Shown: positions 52,069-61,782, numbered from the stretch's first letter. The stretch is 64,000 bases of DNA from Rhodospirillales bacterium 24-66-33 (GCA_002281855.1 NCHQ01000007.1:144766-208765); one strand, 5' to 3'. The notes: generated by a model from the letters alone, not told the origin. Numbers and translations: made by a program.

Positions 52069-53082
52069 ATGAATAGGTTGTCGATCGCGGCGCTGGCGTT
52101 TTCGCTTGTGGTGAGCGGGGCTGCGCGAGCCGATTCCGTCATCATCCTGAATTCCGACGAGGCGTCCTACAGCATCGTGAGCCGTAGCGCCCGCACCGAG
52201 GTCGTGCGCCTGCCGGTCGGCCGGGAGCCTCACCATCTGATCCTGTCCCCGGACGGCAAGGAAGTGCTGATCGGGTCGACGGCGACCAACGAGCTGCTCA
52301 GCCTCGACATCAAGACCGGCGAGCGCAAGCGGGTCGTGAAGGACATTCTCGACCCCTACCATCTGGGCTTCAGCCCCGATGGCAAGTGGTTCGTGACGGC
52401 CGCCTACCGGCTCGACCATGTCGACATCTACCATGCCGACGGGTTTCGGCTCGCCGGGCGCATTTTCATCGACGGCCTGCCGAGCCACATCGCCTTCGAT
52501 ACCGAGTCCAAGACGGTGTTCGTCACCCTGCAGCAGAGCGGGCGGGTCGCGGCCTTCGACCTGGCGACCCAGACGCTCAAGTGGAACATGCCGGTCGGCA
52601 ACGCGCCGGCGGGTATCGTGATGCTGCCGGACGACAAGCGTCTGCTGGTCGCGCTGACCGGCGAGGACCGGATCGTGACCGTCGATCCCAAGGATGGCGC
52701 GGTCACGGGCAGCCTCCAGACCGGGAAGGGCGCCCACAACTTCTTTCCCAAGGGCGATGGCCGACACTACTTCCTCAGCAATCGCGTCGAGGGCCTGGTT
52801 ACCCTGATCGATACCAAGGACGAGCCGAAGGTGGTCGCCAGCGTCCGCATCCCGGGCGGGCCCGACTGCATGGACATTACGCCCGATGGACGGGAACTCT
52901 GGGTCACCCAGCGTTTCCTGCGGCGTGTCGCCATCGTCGACATCGATACGATGAAGGTCGTCGGCAGCGTCCCGGTGGGCAAGTCCCCGCATGGTGTGTT
53001 CATGCTGAAGTCGACGGCGACCGTCACCGCCGGGGCGGGCATTCCGGTGCGCGCGGCGTCGACGGCGGGCGACCGCAAGTAG
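52069..53082 (+). CDS. exported YVTN/YncE-type beta-propeller protein
   Basis: 337 residues. Signal peptide MNRLSIAALAFSLVVSGAAR with cleavage after ARA-D at about residue 22. The rest is a seven-bladed propeller of ~42-residue blades with repeated PxGxxPHH-like and D-x-K-x-G words (LPVGREPHHLILSPDGKEVL, MPVGNAPAGIVMLPDDKRLL, VPVGKSPHGVFMLKST). Such periplasmic propellers are often found near quinoprotein or cytochrome systems; none is in the window. An eight-base gap to the desaturase-like gene indicates cotranscription. Confidence 0.85.
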   Translation: MNRLSIAALAFSLVVSGAARADSVIILNSDEASYSIVSRSARTEVVRLPVGREPHHLILSPDGKEVLIGSTATNELLSLDIKTGERKRVVKDILDPYHLGFSPDGKWFVTAAYRLDHVDIYHADGFRLAGRIFIDGLPSHIAFDTESKTVFVTLQQSGRVAAFDLATQTLKWNMPVGNAPAGIVMLPDDKRLLVALTGEDRIVTVDPKDGAVTGSLQTGKGAHNFFPKGDGRHYFLSNRVEGLVTLIDTKDEPKVVASVRIPGGPDCMDITPDGRELWVTQRFLRRVAIVDIDTMKVVGSVPVGKSPHGVFMLKSTATVTAGAGIPVRAASTAGDRK

Positions 53083-53089
53083 GCGCGTC

Positions 53090-54067
53090 ATGCGCGACCT
53101 GATCGACCTGTGGGTCGGCGCCCAGGCTTGGCTATTCGAGACTCTCGTCAGTCCTGTGCTGTTCCACTTCGGCCTTATGGCCTGGTACGAGCCGGGCTAC
53201 GGCGCGGTCGAATTCGTTATGCTGGGCGTCATCCAGATCGCGGTGATCGCGATCGGCATGCGCTACTTCGAGCGCCGCTGGCCGCTGGAGAAGGCGGGCC
53301 GGGACGACGGGCTGATCATGGTCGACCGCGTCTATACGGTCCTGAACAAACTGGGGATCATTCCGCTCGCCATCTTCATCCTGACCTACCCGCTGGTTCA
53401 GGAGATCGAGCTGTCGGTGCGGAGCTGGGGGTACGTGCCGCCGCGTCTCGAGAGGCTGCTGCCCTGGATCGGCGACAACGCCCTCCTATCGTTCCTCGTC
53501 TATTTCGTGCTTTACGACTTTGCCGCCTACTGGCTGCACCGGGGACAGCATGCCTTCGGATGGTGGTGGGCGCTGCACAGCCTGCATCACAGCCAGCGCC
53601 GCATGACGGTGTGGACGGACGACCGCAATCACGTGATTGACGACCTGCTGATCACCCTGGCGCTGGTCCTGTTCTCCCAATTCGTGGGCGTCCAGCCCGG
53701 CGAATATGTCGTGATCCTGATGGTCGGCCGGCTGATCGAAAGCTGGTCGCATGCCAACGTCGACATGTCGTTCGGCTGGCTGGGCGAGCGGCTGCTGGTC
53801 GGTCCGCGCTTCCACCGCCTGCATCACGCCCTGTCGACGCCGGCCGAACGGCACATCCAGGATCACAACTTCGCGCCTGTGTTTCCGATCTGGGACATCC
53901 TGTTCGGCACGGCGATCTATGACGAAAAGATCCGCCCGACGGGCGTCGACGATGCCGCCGTCGATGCCGACAATGGCCGTGGCTGGATCGTCCAGCAGGC
54001 GACCGTGTTCGGCCGGTTCCTGCGGGCCTTGATGCCGAGGTTCAGGCGGCGCGCGTCAGTGCCGTGA
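53090..54067 (+). CDS. sterol desaturase / fatty acid hydroxylase family membrane protein
   Basis: 325 residues with four to five membrane segments. The histidine clusters that bind the di-iron centre are YWLHRGQHA near residue 148, LHSLHHSQRRMTVWT near residue 160, and RFHRLHHALSTPAERHIQDH near residue 240. Family members hydroxylate or desaturate lipids. The substrate is unknown. Its last 26 bp overlap the 3' end of the convergent PfkB kinase gene. Confidence 0.9.
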   Translation: MRDLIDLWVGAQAWLFETLVSPVLFHFGLMAWYEPGYGAVEFVMLGVIQIAVIAIGMRYFERRWPLEKAGRDDGLIMVDRVYTVLNKLGIIPLAIFILTYPLVQEIELSVRSWGYVPPRLERLLPWIGDNALLSFLVYFVLYDFAAYWLHRGQHAFGWWWALHSLHHSQRRMTVWTDDRNHVIDDLLITLALVLFSQFVGVQPGEYVVILMVGRLIESWSHANVDMSFGWLGERLLVGPRFHRLHHALSTPAERHIQDHNFAPVFPIWDILFGTAIYDEKIRPTGVDDAAVDADNGRGWIVQQATVFGRFLRALMPRFRRRASVP

Positions 54068-54974
54068 GCACGTCGGTCGCGCGCGGCATCGCGGTCACGG
54101 CGCCGTAGCCCGTGGTCGACAATGCCGCCGCCACGTTGGCGTACCGCGCCGCCGTTTCCGCATCGTCGCCGTCCAGCAGGCGGGTGAGGAACGCCCCGTC
54201 GAACGTGTCGCCGGCGCCGGTCGCGTCCACCGCCTCGACCAGGTGCGGGGCAATGCGGGTCTGGCGTTCGCGCGTGGCGATCAACGATCCTTCCGCGCCC
54301 AACTTGAGCGCCACCAGAGGCGCACCGAGTTCGAGATAGTAGGCGGCGATCGCCTCGGGTTCCTTCAGGCCGGTGAGCTGCTGGGAATCGTCGAGGCTGG
54401 GCAGGGCGATGTCGCAGCGCGCAATGGTGGCGTCGATGACCTCGCGCGCCATGTCGAGTTCCCAGAGCCGCAGGCGGAGATTGGTATCGTAGGACACCTT
54501 CACGCCGGCCTTGCGGGCGATTTCGAGGGCGGCGTCGCAGGTCGCGCGGGCGCTGTCGCTGATCGCCTGGCCGATCGCGGAGAGATGGAAGACCCTGGCG
54601 CCCATGATGTAGTCCGCGGGCAGCATGTCGGGCGTCATCAGCGAGGCGGCGGAGTTCTTCCGGAGATAGTCGAACTTGTGGCCCGCGGCGGAGTGGGTGA
54701 CGAAACTGACGCCGGTCGGCGCCGTGGGATGCCGCGTGACCCTCGACGCATCGACGCCCTCGCTCTTCCACAGGTCGAGGAACGCGTCGCCCATCCAGTC
54801 CTGGCCGACGCTCGTCAGGTAACCTGTCGAGGCGCCCTGACGGGCCGCCGCGATGGCCACGTTCTGGGAGTCGCCCCCGAAGCCCTGCAGCCAGGTGCGC
54901 CCGTCGCCTTCCTTGGGACGGTTGAACTCGATCAGGGGTTCGCCGAGGCAGACGATGTCCGGAGAGCTGGTCAT
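54042..54974 (-). CDS. PfkB-family sugar kinase, probable 2-keto-3-deoxygluconate kinase
   Basis: 310 residues. It opens [20 protein letters not shown] and has [20 protein letters not shown], the PfkB signature 1 equivalent, near residue 29. Signature 2 is [20 protein letters not shown] near residue 248, whose aspartate is the catalytic base. The GEPL(I/M)EF opening is common in KdgK. It should phosphorylate 2-keto-3-deoxygluconate to KDPG, the substrate of the aldolase at 51374. Context supports this; the substrate is still inferred. Confidence 0.85.
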   Translation of the reverse strand: MTSSPDIVCLGEPLIEFNRPKEGDGRTWLQGFGGDSQNVAIAAARQGASTGYLTSVGQDWMGDAFLDLWKSEGVDASRVTRHPTAPTGVSFVTHSAAGHKFDYLRKNSAASLMTPDMLPADYIMGARVFHLSAIGQAISDSARATCDAALEIARKAGVKVSYDTNLRLRLWELDMAREVIDATIARCDIALPSLDDSQQLTGLKEPEAIAAYYLELGAPLVALKLGAEGSLIATRERQTRIAPHLVEAVDATGAGDTFDGAFLTRLLDGDDAETAARYANVAAALSTTGYGAVTAMPRATDVLTALTRAA

Positions 54975-55071
54975 GACCGAAGGTCACACGAGACCGGCCG
55001 GACCTCAAGCGATGCGCTGGACTTCCGGCACGCCTTCTCCCAGGGTTGCATCAACGAAGTCGGAGGGATGG

Positions 55072-56871
55072 ATGGCGAGCAGCAAGAACGGGAAGGGGAC
55101 CAAGCGTCCCTTGCGCAGCCGCGAATGGTTCGACGCCAAGGGCGACCCGACCATGGCCGCCCTCTACCTCGAGCGGTACATGAATTTCGGCCTCACCCTG
55201 GCGGAGCTTCGTAGCGGCCGGCCGATCATCGGCATCGCCCAGACGGGCAGCGACCTCTCGCCCTGCAACCGCCATCATCTCGACCTGGCAACCCGCGTGC
55301 GCGACGGCATCCGCGATGCCGGCGGCATTCCCATCGAGTTTCCGGTCCATCCGATCCAGGAGACCGGCAAGCGGCCAACGGCGGCGCTCGACCGCAACCT
55401 CTCCTATCTCAGCCTCGTCGAATGCCTCTACGGCTATTTCTTTGATGGCGTCGTGCTGACGACCGGTTGTGACAAGACCACGCCGGCGATGATCATGGGC
55501 GCCGCCACCGTGGACATTCCGGCGATCGTGCTGTCGGGCGGTCCGATGCTCGATGGGCATTTTGCCGGCGGGCTCGCGGGCTCGGGCACCATCGTCTGGT
55601 ACGCGCGCCAGGAGCTGGCAGCCGGCCGTATCGACATGGAGAAGTTCATCGAGATGGTGGCATCGAGCGCCCCCAGCGTCGGCCATTGCAACACGATGGG
55701 GACGGCGCTTTCGATGAACAGCATGGCCGAGGCGCTCGGCATGTCGCTGCCCGGCTGCGCGGCCATTCCCGGGCCGTACAAGGAACGTGGCCAGATGGCC
55801 TACGAGACCGGCAAGCGCATCGTCGACATGGTGTGGGAGGACCTGAAGCCCTCCGACATCCTCACGCGCAAGGCCTTCGAGAACGCCATCGTCGCGGCAA
55901 GTGCGCTCGGGGCGTCGACCAACTGCCCACCGCACGTCAACGCCATCGCGCGCCATATCGGCGTGAAACTCGACAACGAGGATTGGGACCGCGTCGGCTA
56001 CGACATCCCGCTGCTGGTGAATTGCATGCCCGCCGGCAAGTATCTCGGCGAGGCCTTCCACCGCGCGGGCGGGGTGCCGACCGTGATGAAGGAACTCCTG
56101 GACCGCCGGAAGATCCACGGCGACGTGATGACGGTGTCGGGCAAAACCATGGCCCAGAATCTGCGCCACGTTCCGAAGGCCGATGGCGAGGTAATCAAGA
56201 CCTACGACAAGCCGATGCTGAACCAGGCGGGCTTCGCCGTGCTGGGCGGAAACCTGTTCGACTCGGCCATCATGAAGACCTCGGTGATCTCGCCGGAGTT
56301 CCGCGAGAAGTACCTGGAACGCGAGGGCGACCGCGATGCCTTCGAAGGCACGGCCATCGTCTTCGAGGGACCGGAGGACTATCACCACCGGATCAACGAT
56401 CCCAAGCTGCCGATCGACGAGAACAGCATCCTGGTGATCCGCAATGCAGGCCCGGTCGGCTATCCCGGCGCCGCCGAGGTCGTGAACATGCTGCCGCCGG
56501 ACCGACTGGTGAAGGGCGGTGTGCTGCTTTTGCCCTGCATCGGCGATGGCCGCCAGAGCGGTACCTCAGCGAGCCCCTCGATCCTGAATGCCTCGCCGGA
56601 GGCGGCCGTGGGCGGTGGGCTCGCCTTGCTGCAGACGGGCGACAGGGTGCGGGTCGACATCGGCAAGCGCACCGCCAACATCCTGATCACGGCCAAAGAG
56701 CTGGCGAAGCGGAAGAAGGCCTGGAAGCCGGACGTAATCCCGAGTCAGACGCCCTGGCAGGAATTGCAGCGCAAGTTCGTCGGCCAACTGGCCAGCGGCG
56801 CCTGCCTCGATTTCGCGGTGAACTATCAGAAGATCGCCAAGACCAAGGGGGTGCCCCGGCACTCCCACTGA
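55072..56871 (+). CDS. IlvD/Edd-family dehydratase, probably a sugar-acid dehydratase
   Basis: 599 residues, the length of the sugar-acid (pentonate/hexonate) subgroup. Iron-sulphur cysteines are likely those in [11 protein letters not shown] near residue 62, [13 protein letters not shown] near residue 130 and [20 protein letters not shown] near residue 203. [18 protein letters not shown] near residue 285 is a family constant. It dehydrates an aldonate to a 2-keto-3-deoxy acid. ATG at 55072 follows GGAGGG by five bases. It is divergent from the kinase gene, 97 bp away, completing the pathway set. Confidence 0.92.
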   Translation: MASSKNGKGTKRPLRSREWFDAKGDPTMAALYLERYMNFGLTLAELRSGRPIIGIAQTGSDLSPCNRHHLDLATRVRDGIRDAGGIPIEFPVHPIQETGKRPTAALDRNLSYLSLVECLYGYFFDGVVLTTGCDKTTPAMIMGAATVDIPAIVLSGGPMLDGHFAGGLAGSGTIVWYARQELAAGRIDMEKFIEMVASSAPSVGHCNTMGTALSMNSMAEALGMSLPGCAAIPGPYKERGQMAYETGKRIVDMVWEDLKPSDILTRKAFENAIVAASALGASTNCPPHVNAIARHIGVKLDNEDWDRVGYDIPLLVNCMPAGKYLGEAFHRAGGVPTVMKELLDRRKIHGDVMTVSGKTMAQNLRHVPKADGEVIKTYDKPMLNQAGFAVLGGNLFDSAIMKTSVISPEFREKYLEREGDRDAFEGTAIVFEGPEDYHHRINDPKLPIDENSILVIRNAGPVGYPGAAEVVNMLPPDRLVKGGVLLLPCIGDGRQSGTSASPSILNASPEAAVGGGLALLQTGDRVRVDIGKRTANILITAKELAKRKKAWKPDVIPSQTPWQELQRKFVGQLASGACLDFAVNYQKIAKTKGVPRHSH

Positions 56872-56881
56872 GAGGCGCGCC

Positions 56882-57499
56882 TCAGCGGAAGAGGCGTTGC
56901 TCGACCGAGACCGGGAGATCTGCCCGGTTGATGAGGATGATCGCCCAGGGCGAGGTCGGCTGGCCCACGGGCCGCGCGACTGGCGGCGGCGGTGCCAGCG
57001 AGGCGCCCGCACCGGGCGCGGCGAAGCCGGCCGCGCCTGGGGGTAGCCCGGAGGGCGCGCTCATCACGGGACCTCCCGCGACGGGACGGGGCCCGGCCCC
57101 GCGCTGGGCCATCATCATTTCGGCCGGCATGCGCTCCTCGAAGACCACGACGATCCGATCACGGCGACGCGCCGTCGACAGGATGTTCACGGCGTACCCT
57201 TCGCTGCCACGACGCCCCAGGAAAATTCCCACGGCGTTCATCCGGCCGGCCTCGAACATGTCCGGTGCAGGCGTGCCGACGCGGCTCCACAGACTCCGCC
57301 ACTCGGCGACCGTCGAAGCGACCACATGTTCCGGTTGTCTCGTGACCGCAGTCACGCCTTGCCAATGACGGGCCTCCACGCTCTGTGCGAAGACCGGAGG
57401 AATCACCAACAAGCCGGTCAGGGCAGTGCCCATGAACAGCATTTGCCGACGGGGCAAAGGCTGGCGGGAAGAGGCGACCGGCTTGTTCTTGGATTGCAC
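56882..57499 (-). CDS. exported PrcB-like protein with a Pro/Gly/Ala-rich insert
   Basis: About 205 residues from GTG at 57499; an ATG at 57595 is possible but adds a non-homologous leader. The signal is RRQMLFMGTALTGLLVIPPV ending FAQ at about residue 39. The domain WRSLWSRVGTPAPDMFEAGR then VGIFLGRRGSEGYAVNILST matches the pattern of PrcB_C domains (protease-complex-associated). It is interrupted by a ~55-residue low-complexity stretch (APSGLPPGAAGFAAPGAGAS) before the closing strand. Pattern match only. Convergent with the dehydratase gene, 10 bp apart. Confidence 0.55.
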   Translation of the reverse strand: MQSKNKPVASSRQPLPRRQMLFMGTALTGLLVIPPVFAQSVEARHWQGVTAVTRQPEHVVASTVAEWRSLWSRVGTPAPDMFEAGRMNAVGIFLGRRGSEGYAVNILSTARRRDRIVVVFEERMPAEMMMAQRGAGPRPVAGGPVMSAPSGLPPGAAGFAAPGAGASLAPPPPVARPVGQPTSPWAIILINRADLPVSVEQRLFR

Positions 57500-57604
57500 G
57501 ATTGGTCTCTCGGGGACCCGGAAATTGCTTGTTCTTGGGAGCCTCAAAACACCATGACACTTTGGCTCAATTGAGGCCGGAGACCCAGCAGACACGGCCG
57601 CTTT

Positions 57605-57675
57605 GGCCCCTCTGCCGCCAGCTCGCGCTCAATCTTGCGAGCATGTGGCAGGAAAGCCACAGGTCGGCAGGGGCC
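57605..57675 (-). ncRNA. possible structured RNA: three-way junction in the intergenic region
   Basis: On the minus strand an outer stem of 11 pairs with a two-base bulge (57675-57665 with 57617-57605) encloses two perfect 6-bp hairpins. These are TGTGGC/GCCACA (57661-57644) and GCTCGC/GCGAGC (57642-57621). The order is downstream of the SDR stop and upstream of the PrcB-like start, so it would lie in a leader or intergenic mRNA. No known RNA family is recognised. GC-rich DNA forms such shapes by chance, so confidence is low. Confidence 0.3.
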
Positions 57676-57691
57676 GCGCATCTACCCGCCG

Positions 57692-58570
57692 CTAACTGCG
57701 CTTTGCCTTGTCGGCGGCGTTGGTCGACTGGATCTGTTCGCGAATGCGAACCCAGTCCTGCTCGCTATAGGACATCATGTGGGAGAAGGTGCCGTTGCCC
57801 ATGATGCCCATGGCGCCATCGATCGCGATGACCTCGCCGTTGATGTACTCGACCTCTTCGCTCATCAGGAAGGCCGCCATGTTGGCGAGCTCGCTGGGAC
57901 GGCCGACGCGGCCCATCGGATTACGGGCGTTGTAGCGCGAGTCGTTGCCTTCCTGGGTCGGGTTGAGACGAGCCCACGCCCCCTCGGTCGGGAAGGGGCC
58001 GGGCGCGATCGCGTTGAGGCGGATGCCATGGCGCGCCCACTCGACGGCGAGGCTCTGGGTCATGACGGCGACTCCGGCCTTGGACATCGCGGAGGGCACG
58101 ACGAAGGGACTGCCCGTCCACACCCAGGTCGTGAGGATGCTGAGGACGCTCGCCTTTCGCTGCTCCGCGATCCAGCGCTTGCCGCAGGCGTTGGTCATGT
58201 AGAACGTGCCGTGCAACACGATGTTGGCGATCGCGTCGAAGGCACGGGGGCTCAGGTCCTTGGTCTGCGAGATGAAGTTGCCGGCGGCATTGTTCACCAG
58301 CCCGTCCAGCGGTCCCGTGGCCCAGATCTGTTCGATCATCTCTTCGACGGCGCTCGCAACGCGAATGTCGACGGCGTGGAAGTCGACCCGGCGGCCGGGA
58401 TACTTGTCCATCACCTGTTTGGCCGTCTCTTCTAGGACGCCGCCGCGGCGGCCGCAGATCACGCAGTCTGCGCCCAGCTCGACGAACTTCTCCATCATGA
58501 TTCGGCCGAGACCGGTGCCGCCGCCGGTGACGAGGAAGCGCTTTCCTTTGAAAAGATCAGCCTTGAACAT
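57692..58570 (-). CDS. SDR of the 2,4-dienoyl-CoA reductase type
   Basis: 292 residues. Cofactor motif RFLVTGGGTGLGRIMMEKFV near residue 11 and VNNAAGNFIS near residue 92. The usual catalytic Tyr-x3-Lys is replaced: the segment reads SPFVVPSAMSKAGVAVMTQS near residue 155. This is also how mitochondrial 2,4-dienoyl-CoA reductase (DECR) reads, which lacks that tyrosine but keeps the lysine. The ending EVIAIDGAMGIMGNG fits. It probably reduces dienoyl-CoA intermediates in the breakdown of unsaturated fatty acids. It stands alone, divergent from the cold-shock gene. Confidence 0.88.
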   Translation of the reverse strand: MFKADLFKGKRFLVTGGGTGLGRIMMEKFVELGADCVICGRRGGVLEETAKQVMDKYPGRRVDFHAVDIRVASAVEEMIEQIWATGPLDGLVNNAAGNFISQTKDLSPRAFDAIANIVLHGTFYMTNACGKRWIAEQRKASVLSILTTWVWTGSPFVVPSAMSKAGVAVMTQSLAVEWARHGIRLNAIAPGPFPTEGAWARLNPTQEGNDSRYNARNPMGRVGRPSELANMAAFLMSEEVEYINGEVIAIDGAMGIMGNGTFSHMMSYSEQDWVRIREQIQSTNAADKAKRS

Positions 58571-58695
58571 GTGTCGGTCCTCCCGTGAGTACTTCAGGCG
58601 ATTCGTCTAGCGTGTGGTTGTAATCCCCGACAAGGACTGTTGCTTCTAACGCGCGGGATGGTTACCATTTCTGCATAACAACACGGGATCGTTGA

Positions 58696-59214
58696 ATGAC
58701 GACCCATCAGGGAGAGACGAGCGGGGACGTTGGTACGGTTGAGCTGCGTGGTAAGGTAAAGTGGTTCAACGCTGTCAAAGGGTACGGATTTCTTGCCCTG
58801 GACATCGATAACAGCGACGCGTTCCTGCATGTAACGACACTGCGACAGTCTGGGCATGAAGACCTCAAGCCCGGTGCAACTGTCACTTGCGCAGGTGTCC
58901 GCGGCCCGAAAGGCTGGCAGGTGATGAAGGTGATCGACGTCGACCAGTCGACGGCGATTCCCAAGGTCACGAAGCCATCGCCCGTGCCCGACGGAATCGA
59001 GATGAGCGATTACATCGGTGCGCTGGTGAAATGGTACAATAACGAGCGCGGCTACGGGTTCGTGACCCGCGAGACGGCCGAGGGCGACATCTTCGTGCAC
59101 GCCGCCGTCTTGCGGCGGCACGGATTGGATTCGCTGGCGCCGGGCCAGAAAGTGATGATCCGGATCGCCGAAGGCCAGAAGGGCCTGCAGGTCGTCGAGA
59201 TCCGCGGCGACTGA
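58696..59214 (+). CDS. protein with two cold-shock domains
   Basis: 172 residues. Domain 1 (about residues 17-83) has [20 protein letters not shown] and DAFLHVTTL. Domain 2 (about 105-172) has [20 protein letters not shown] and DIFVHAAVL. Each carries the RNP1-like GYGF and RNP2-like (F/V)H(V/A) nucleic-acid-binding motifs. Tandem-domain Csp proteins are characteristic of alphaproteobacteria and act as RNA chaperones. A long 125-bp upstream region without a strong ribosome-binding site may form a regulatory leader. Confidence 0.93.
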   Translation: MTTHQGETSGDVGTVELRGKVKWFNAVKGYGFLALDIDNSDAFLHVTTLRQSGHEDLKPGATVTCAGVRGPKGWQVMKVIDVDQSTAIPKVTKPSPVPDGIEMSDYIGALVKWYNNERGYGFVTRETAEGDIFVHAAVLRRHGLDSLAPGQKVMIRIAEGQKGLQVVEIRGD

Positions 59215-59223
59215 GGGTCTTCG

Positions 59224-60165
59224 CTATTTGATCTCCCGAACATAGCTGTCGAGCGGCGGTGCCTGCTTGATCAGGCCGCGCTTCACGAGGAAATCCGCGA
59301 AGGCGACGTAGCGCGCCCGGTCCAGCGCGGACGGATCGGCTGCGAGCAGGGGGACCGTGTCCTTCCAAGCCAGCCGGTTGAGATCGTTGTCGAGATCCTT
59401 GCCGTACTTGGAGAAGCTCGCCCAGGCCTCGGCCGGGTTCGCCGTCAGCCAGGCGGTGGCCTCGGCAAGGGCGGTCAGCAGCTTCTTCGTGCGGGCGACA
59501 TCGACGGTCTCGCGCTTGGCCAGGATGACGAGTTCGTCGTAGGTCGGCACGCCGTGCTTCTCGACCAGCCAGATTCGGCCCTTGGCCTTGTTCAGTTCGA
59601 GGTCGTTGAGTTCGAAGTTGCGGAAGGCGCCGATGACACCGTCGACCTGCTTGCTCATGAGCGCCGTAGTGAGCGCGAAGTTCACGTTCACCAGGGTCAC
59701 GTCTTTCAACGTCAGGCCGGCGCTCTCCAGCATCGCGCCGAGCACGGCCTCCTCGAAGCCCGAGACGGAAAAGCCGATCTTGCGGCCCTTGAAGTCCGCG
59801 ATGGTCTTCACGGGCGAGTCTTCCAGGGCCACCAGGGAGTTGAGCGGCTGCGCCACCAGCACGCCGACCCGCACCAGCGGCAGGCCTTCTGCGGCGAGCA
59901 TCTGCAGCGTCGGCTGATAGGACAACGCGTAGTCGGCCTGGCCGGCAGCGACCAGCTTGGGCGGAGCGTTGGGATCGGCCGGCGCGATCAGCTCGACATC
60001 CAGGCCCTGCTTCTCGAACAGCCCGCGCTGCTTGGCGATGACCAGCGCCGCATGGTCGGGATTGACGAACCAGTCGAGCAGGATTCGGACCTTGTCCTGC
60101 GCGGCGGCGGGAAAGGCCAGGCAACAGAGCGCCAGCACGGCGATCAACCGGGTCATCGTTTGCAT
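59224..60165 (-). CDS. thiY: ABC transporter substrate-binding protein, thiamine-precursor (ThiY/NMT1) type
   Basis: 313 residues with a signal peptide ending AAAQ (about residue 23). The opening DKVRILLDWFVNPDHAALVI then AKQRGLFEKQGLDVELIAPA is the NMT1/THI5-like domain found in ThiY, which binds a hydroxymethylpyrimidine precursor. Permease and ATPase genes precede it on the same strand (two-base gap to the permease gene), and a TPP riboswitch heads the operon, so the role is well supported. Confidence 0.92.
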   Translation of the reverse strand: MQTMTRLIAVLALCCLAFPAAAQDKVRILLDWFVNPDHAALVIAKQRGLFEKQGLDVELIAPADPNAPPKLVAAGQADYALSYQPTLQMLAAEGLPLVRVGVLVAQPLNSLVALEDSPVKTIADFKGRKIGFSVSGFEEAVLGAMLESAGLTLKDVTLVNVNFALTTALMSKQVDGVIGAFRNFELNDLELNKAKGRIWLVEKHGVPTYDELVILAKRETVDVARTKKLLTALAEATAWLTANPAEAWASFSKYGKDLDNDLNRLAWKDTVPLLAADPSALDRARYVAFADFLVKRGLIKQAPPLDSYVREIK

Positions 60166-60167
60166 CG

Positions 60168-60905
60168 TCAGTCTCCTTGAGGGGGTTGCCAGGGCACGAG
60201 ACGCCGCGCGAGCCGGTCTGCCGCTGTGTAGAGCGCGAGCCCGAGCAGGCAGAGGATGGTGAGCGCGGCGAAAGCGAGGGGTGTCTGGCCGCGGGCGAGC
60301 GACTGGGTCATCAGGAAGCCGAGCCCGGCGCTGGCGCCGACCCATTCGCCGATCACGGCTCCGATCGGCGCGACGGCCGCGGCGATGCGCACGCCGGAGG
60401 CAAAGGCGGGGAGCGCCGCTGGCAGCCTGATCTGCAACAGGACGGCACGCGGCGGGGCATCCATCGTGCGGGCGAGTTCCAGCCAGCCCGGATCTGTGCG
60501 GCGCAGCCCGTCATAGAGGCTGCTTACCACCGGGAAGAAGATGATGAGGGCCGCCATTGCGACCTTGGAAGCCATGCCGTAGCCGAGCCAGAGGACGAGA
60601 AGGGGGGCAATGGCGATCACGGGGATGGCCTGCGAGACGATCACCAGCGGCAAGGCCCAGCGGCGCCAGGCGGCCGACGCCGCGAAGACGACGGCAAGCG
60701 CCGCGCCCAGCACGAGTCCCAGCGCAAGTCCCAGGACCATTTCGCTGGCCGTCCACGCGGCCTGTTCGACGAGGAGGTCGAACCGTTGGACCAGCACCAC
60801 AGCAACGCGAGAGGGCGGCGGCAGGATGTAGGGCGGCAGGCCGGTCAGCCATACGAGCGCTTCCCAGGCGGCGATCAGGCCCAGCGCGGTGATGAGGGGC
60901 CTCAC
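60168..60905 (-). CDS. thiX: ABC transporter permease, thiamine-precursor (ThiX) type
   Basis: 245 residues, six membrane segments (LITALGLIAAWEALVWLTGL first). The coupling loop is LRRTDPGWLELARTMDAPPR near residue 135, followed by LQIRLPAALPAFASGVRIAA, the usual EAA-type motif of SsuC/TauC/ThiX permeases. It starts inside the end of the ATPase gene (4-bp overlap), showing translational coupling. It imports pyrimidine precursors with ThiY and ThiZ. Confidence 0.92.
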   Translation of the reverse strand: MRPLITALGLIAAWEALVWLTGLPPYILPPPSRVAVVLVQRFDLLVEQAAWTASEMVLGLALGLVLGAALAVVFAASAAWRRWALPLVIVSQAIPVIAIAPLLVLWLGYGMASKVAMAALIIFFPVVSSLYDGLRRTDPGWLELARTMDAPPRAVLLQIRLPAALPAFASGVRIAAAVAPIGAVIGEWVGASAGLGFLMTQSLARGQTPLAFAALTILCLLGLALYTAADRLARRLVPWQPPQGD

Positions 60906-61612
60906 GCTCCGCTCCGCAGTTCGCCGATCAGACGTGCCTGGAGCGCGAGAAGAGCCGCATCGCCCGGGTCGCGGGGCACGGCGCCGGGTGGGGCGATGAC
61001 CGGCCCCACGGCGAACGGGCGGCCCGACAGGACGCGGATCTCGTGGCCGAGACGCAGCGCCTCCAGCGGATCATGGGTGACCATCACGACCGTCCGGTTC
61101 TGCAGCAGGCGTGCCGCCAGGTCCTGAAGGTCGAGACGCGTCACCGCGTCGAGATGCCCGAACGGCTCGTCCATCAGGACGATCTGCCGATCCTCGCAGA
61201 GCGTACGGGCGAGCGCTGCCCGCTGGCGCATGCCGCCCGACAGGGTTTGCGGCAGGTCATGGAGCCGGTCGGCAAGCCCGACCTCCGCCAGAAGGGCTCG
61301 GGCACGCGGCTCGGCCGTTCGGCGCGCCGCCGCGTCGCGGCGCAGCCGGTATCCCAGCAGGACGTTCTCGAGCACGCTGAGCCAGGGCAGCAGAAGATCG
61401 CGCTGGGCCATGTAGGCGACGGGTCCGGTTGCCCGGCTGCCCGGCAGCAGGCCCGCCAGATGGCGCAGGAGGGACGTCTTGCCGACACCGCTGCGACCCA
61501 GCAGGCAGGTCGTGCGGCCGCCGGGAAAATCGAGTGACAGGTTCTCGGCCACGACATGACCGTCGAGGACGATATGTGCCGAACGCACCGAAAGAGCAGG
61601 CGAAGACGTCAA
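60902..61612 (-). CDS. thiZ: ABC transporter ATP-binding protein, thiamine-precursor (ThiZ) type
   Basis: 236 residues. Walker A LLGRSGVGKTSLLRHLAG near residue 36, signature LSGGMRQRAALARTL near residue 127, Walker B QIVLMDEPFGHLDAVTRLDL, and the switch histidine in VMVTHDPLEALRLG. The only start directly after the riboswitch is TTG at 61612; a GTG at 61588 would remove eight residues. First gene of the TPP-riboswitch operon. Confidence 0.92.
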   Translation of the reverse strand: MTSSPALSVRSAHIVLDGHVVAENLSLDFPGGRTTCLLGRSGVGKTSLLRHLAGLLPGSRATGPVAYMAQRDLLLPWLSVLENVLLGYRLRRDAAARRTAEPRARALLAEVGLADRLHDLPQTLSGGMRQRAALARTLCEDRQIVLMDEPFGHLDAVTRLDLQDLAARLLQNRTVVMVTHDPLEALRLGHEIRVLSGRPFAVGPVIAPPGAVPRDPGDAALLALQARLIGELRSGA

Positions 61613-61620
61613 CGAGCCAC

Positions 61621-61705
61621 CAGTCCCTACGCCGGCATTAACCGGATCAGGTTCGGGGTCGTCCTTCCGGACCTCTCAGCCGCCAGGCGGCTCCCCCCGA
61701 TGAGC
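61621..61705 (-). promoter_or_regulatory. TPP (thi-box) riboswitch
   Basis: On the minus strand the conserved order is present: CATCGGGGGGAGCC, then GGCTGAGAGG, a variable stem, GACCCCGAACCTGATCCGGT and TAATGCCGGCGTAGGGA. The CTGAGA and GAACCTGATC-x-GGTTAATGCCGGCG boxes are the diagnostic thiamine pyrophosphate contacts. It ends about nine bases before the TTG start of the ATPase gene, so bound TPP most likely blocks translation initiation of the transporter operon. Confidence 0.95.
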
Positions 61706-61782
61706 GGCCGGTACTATGAGTAGGTGTCACTCGTCATGCAAGCGTCATCGGTTTGACGAAATCGCCGTCCACGCTCTATGCC

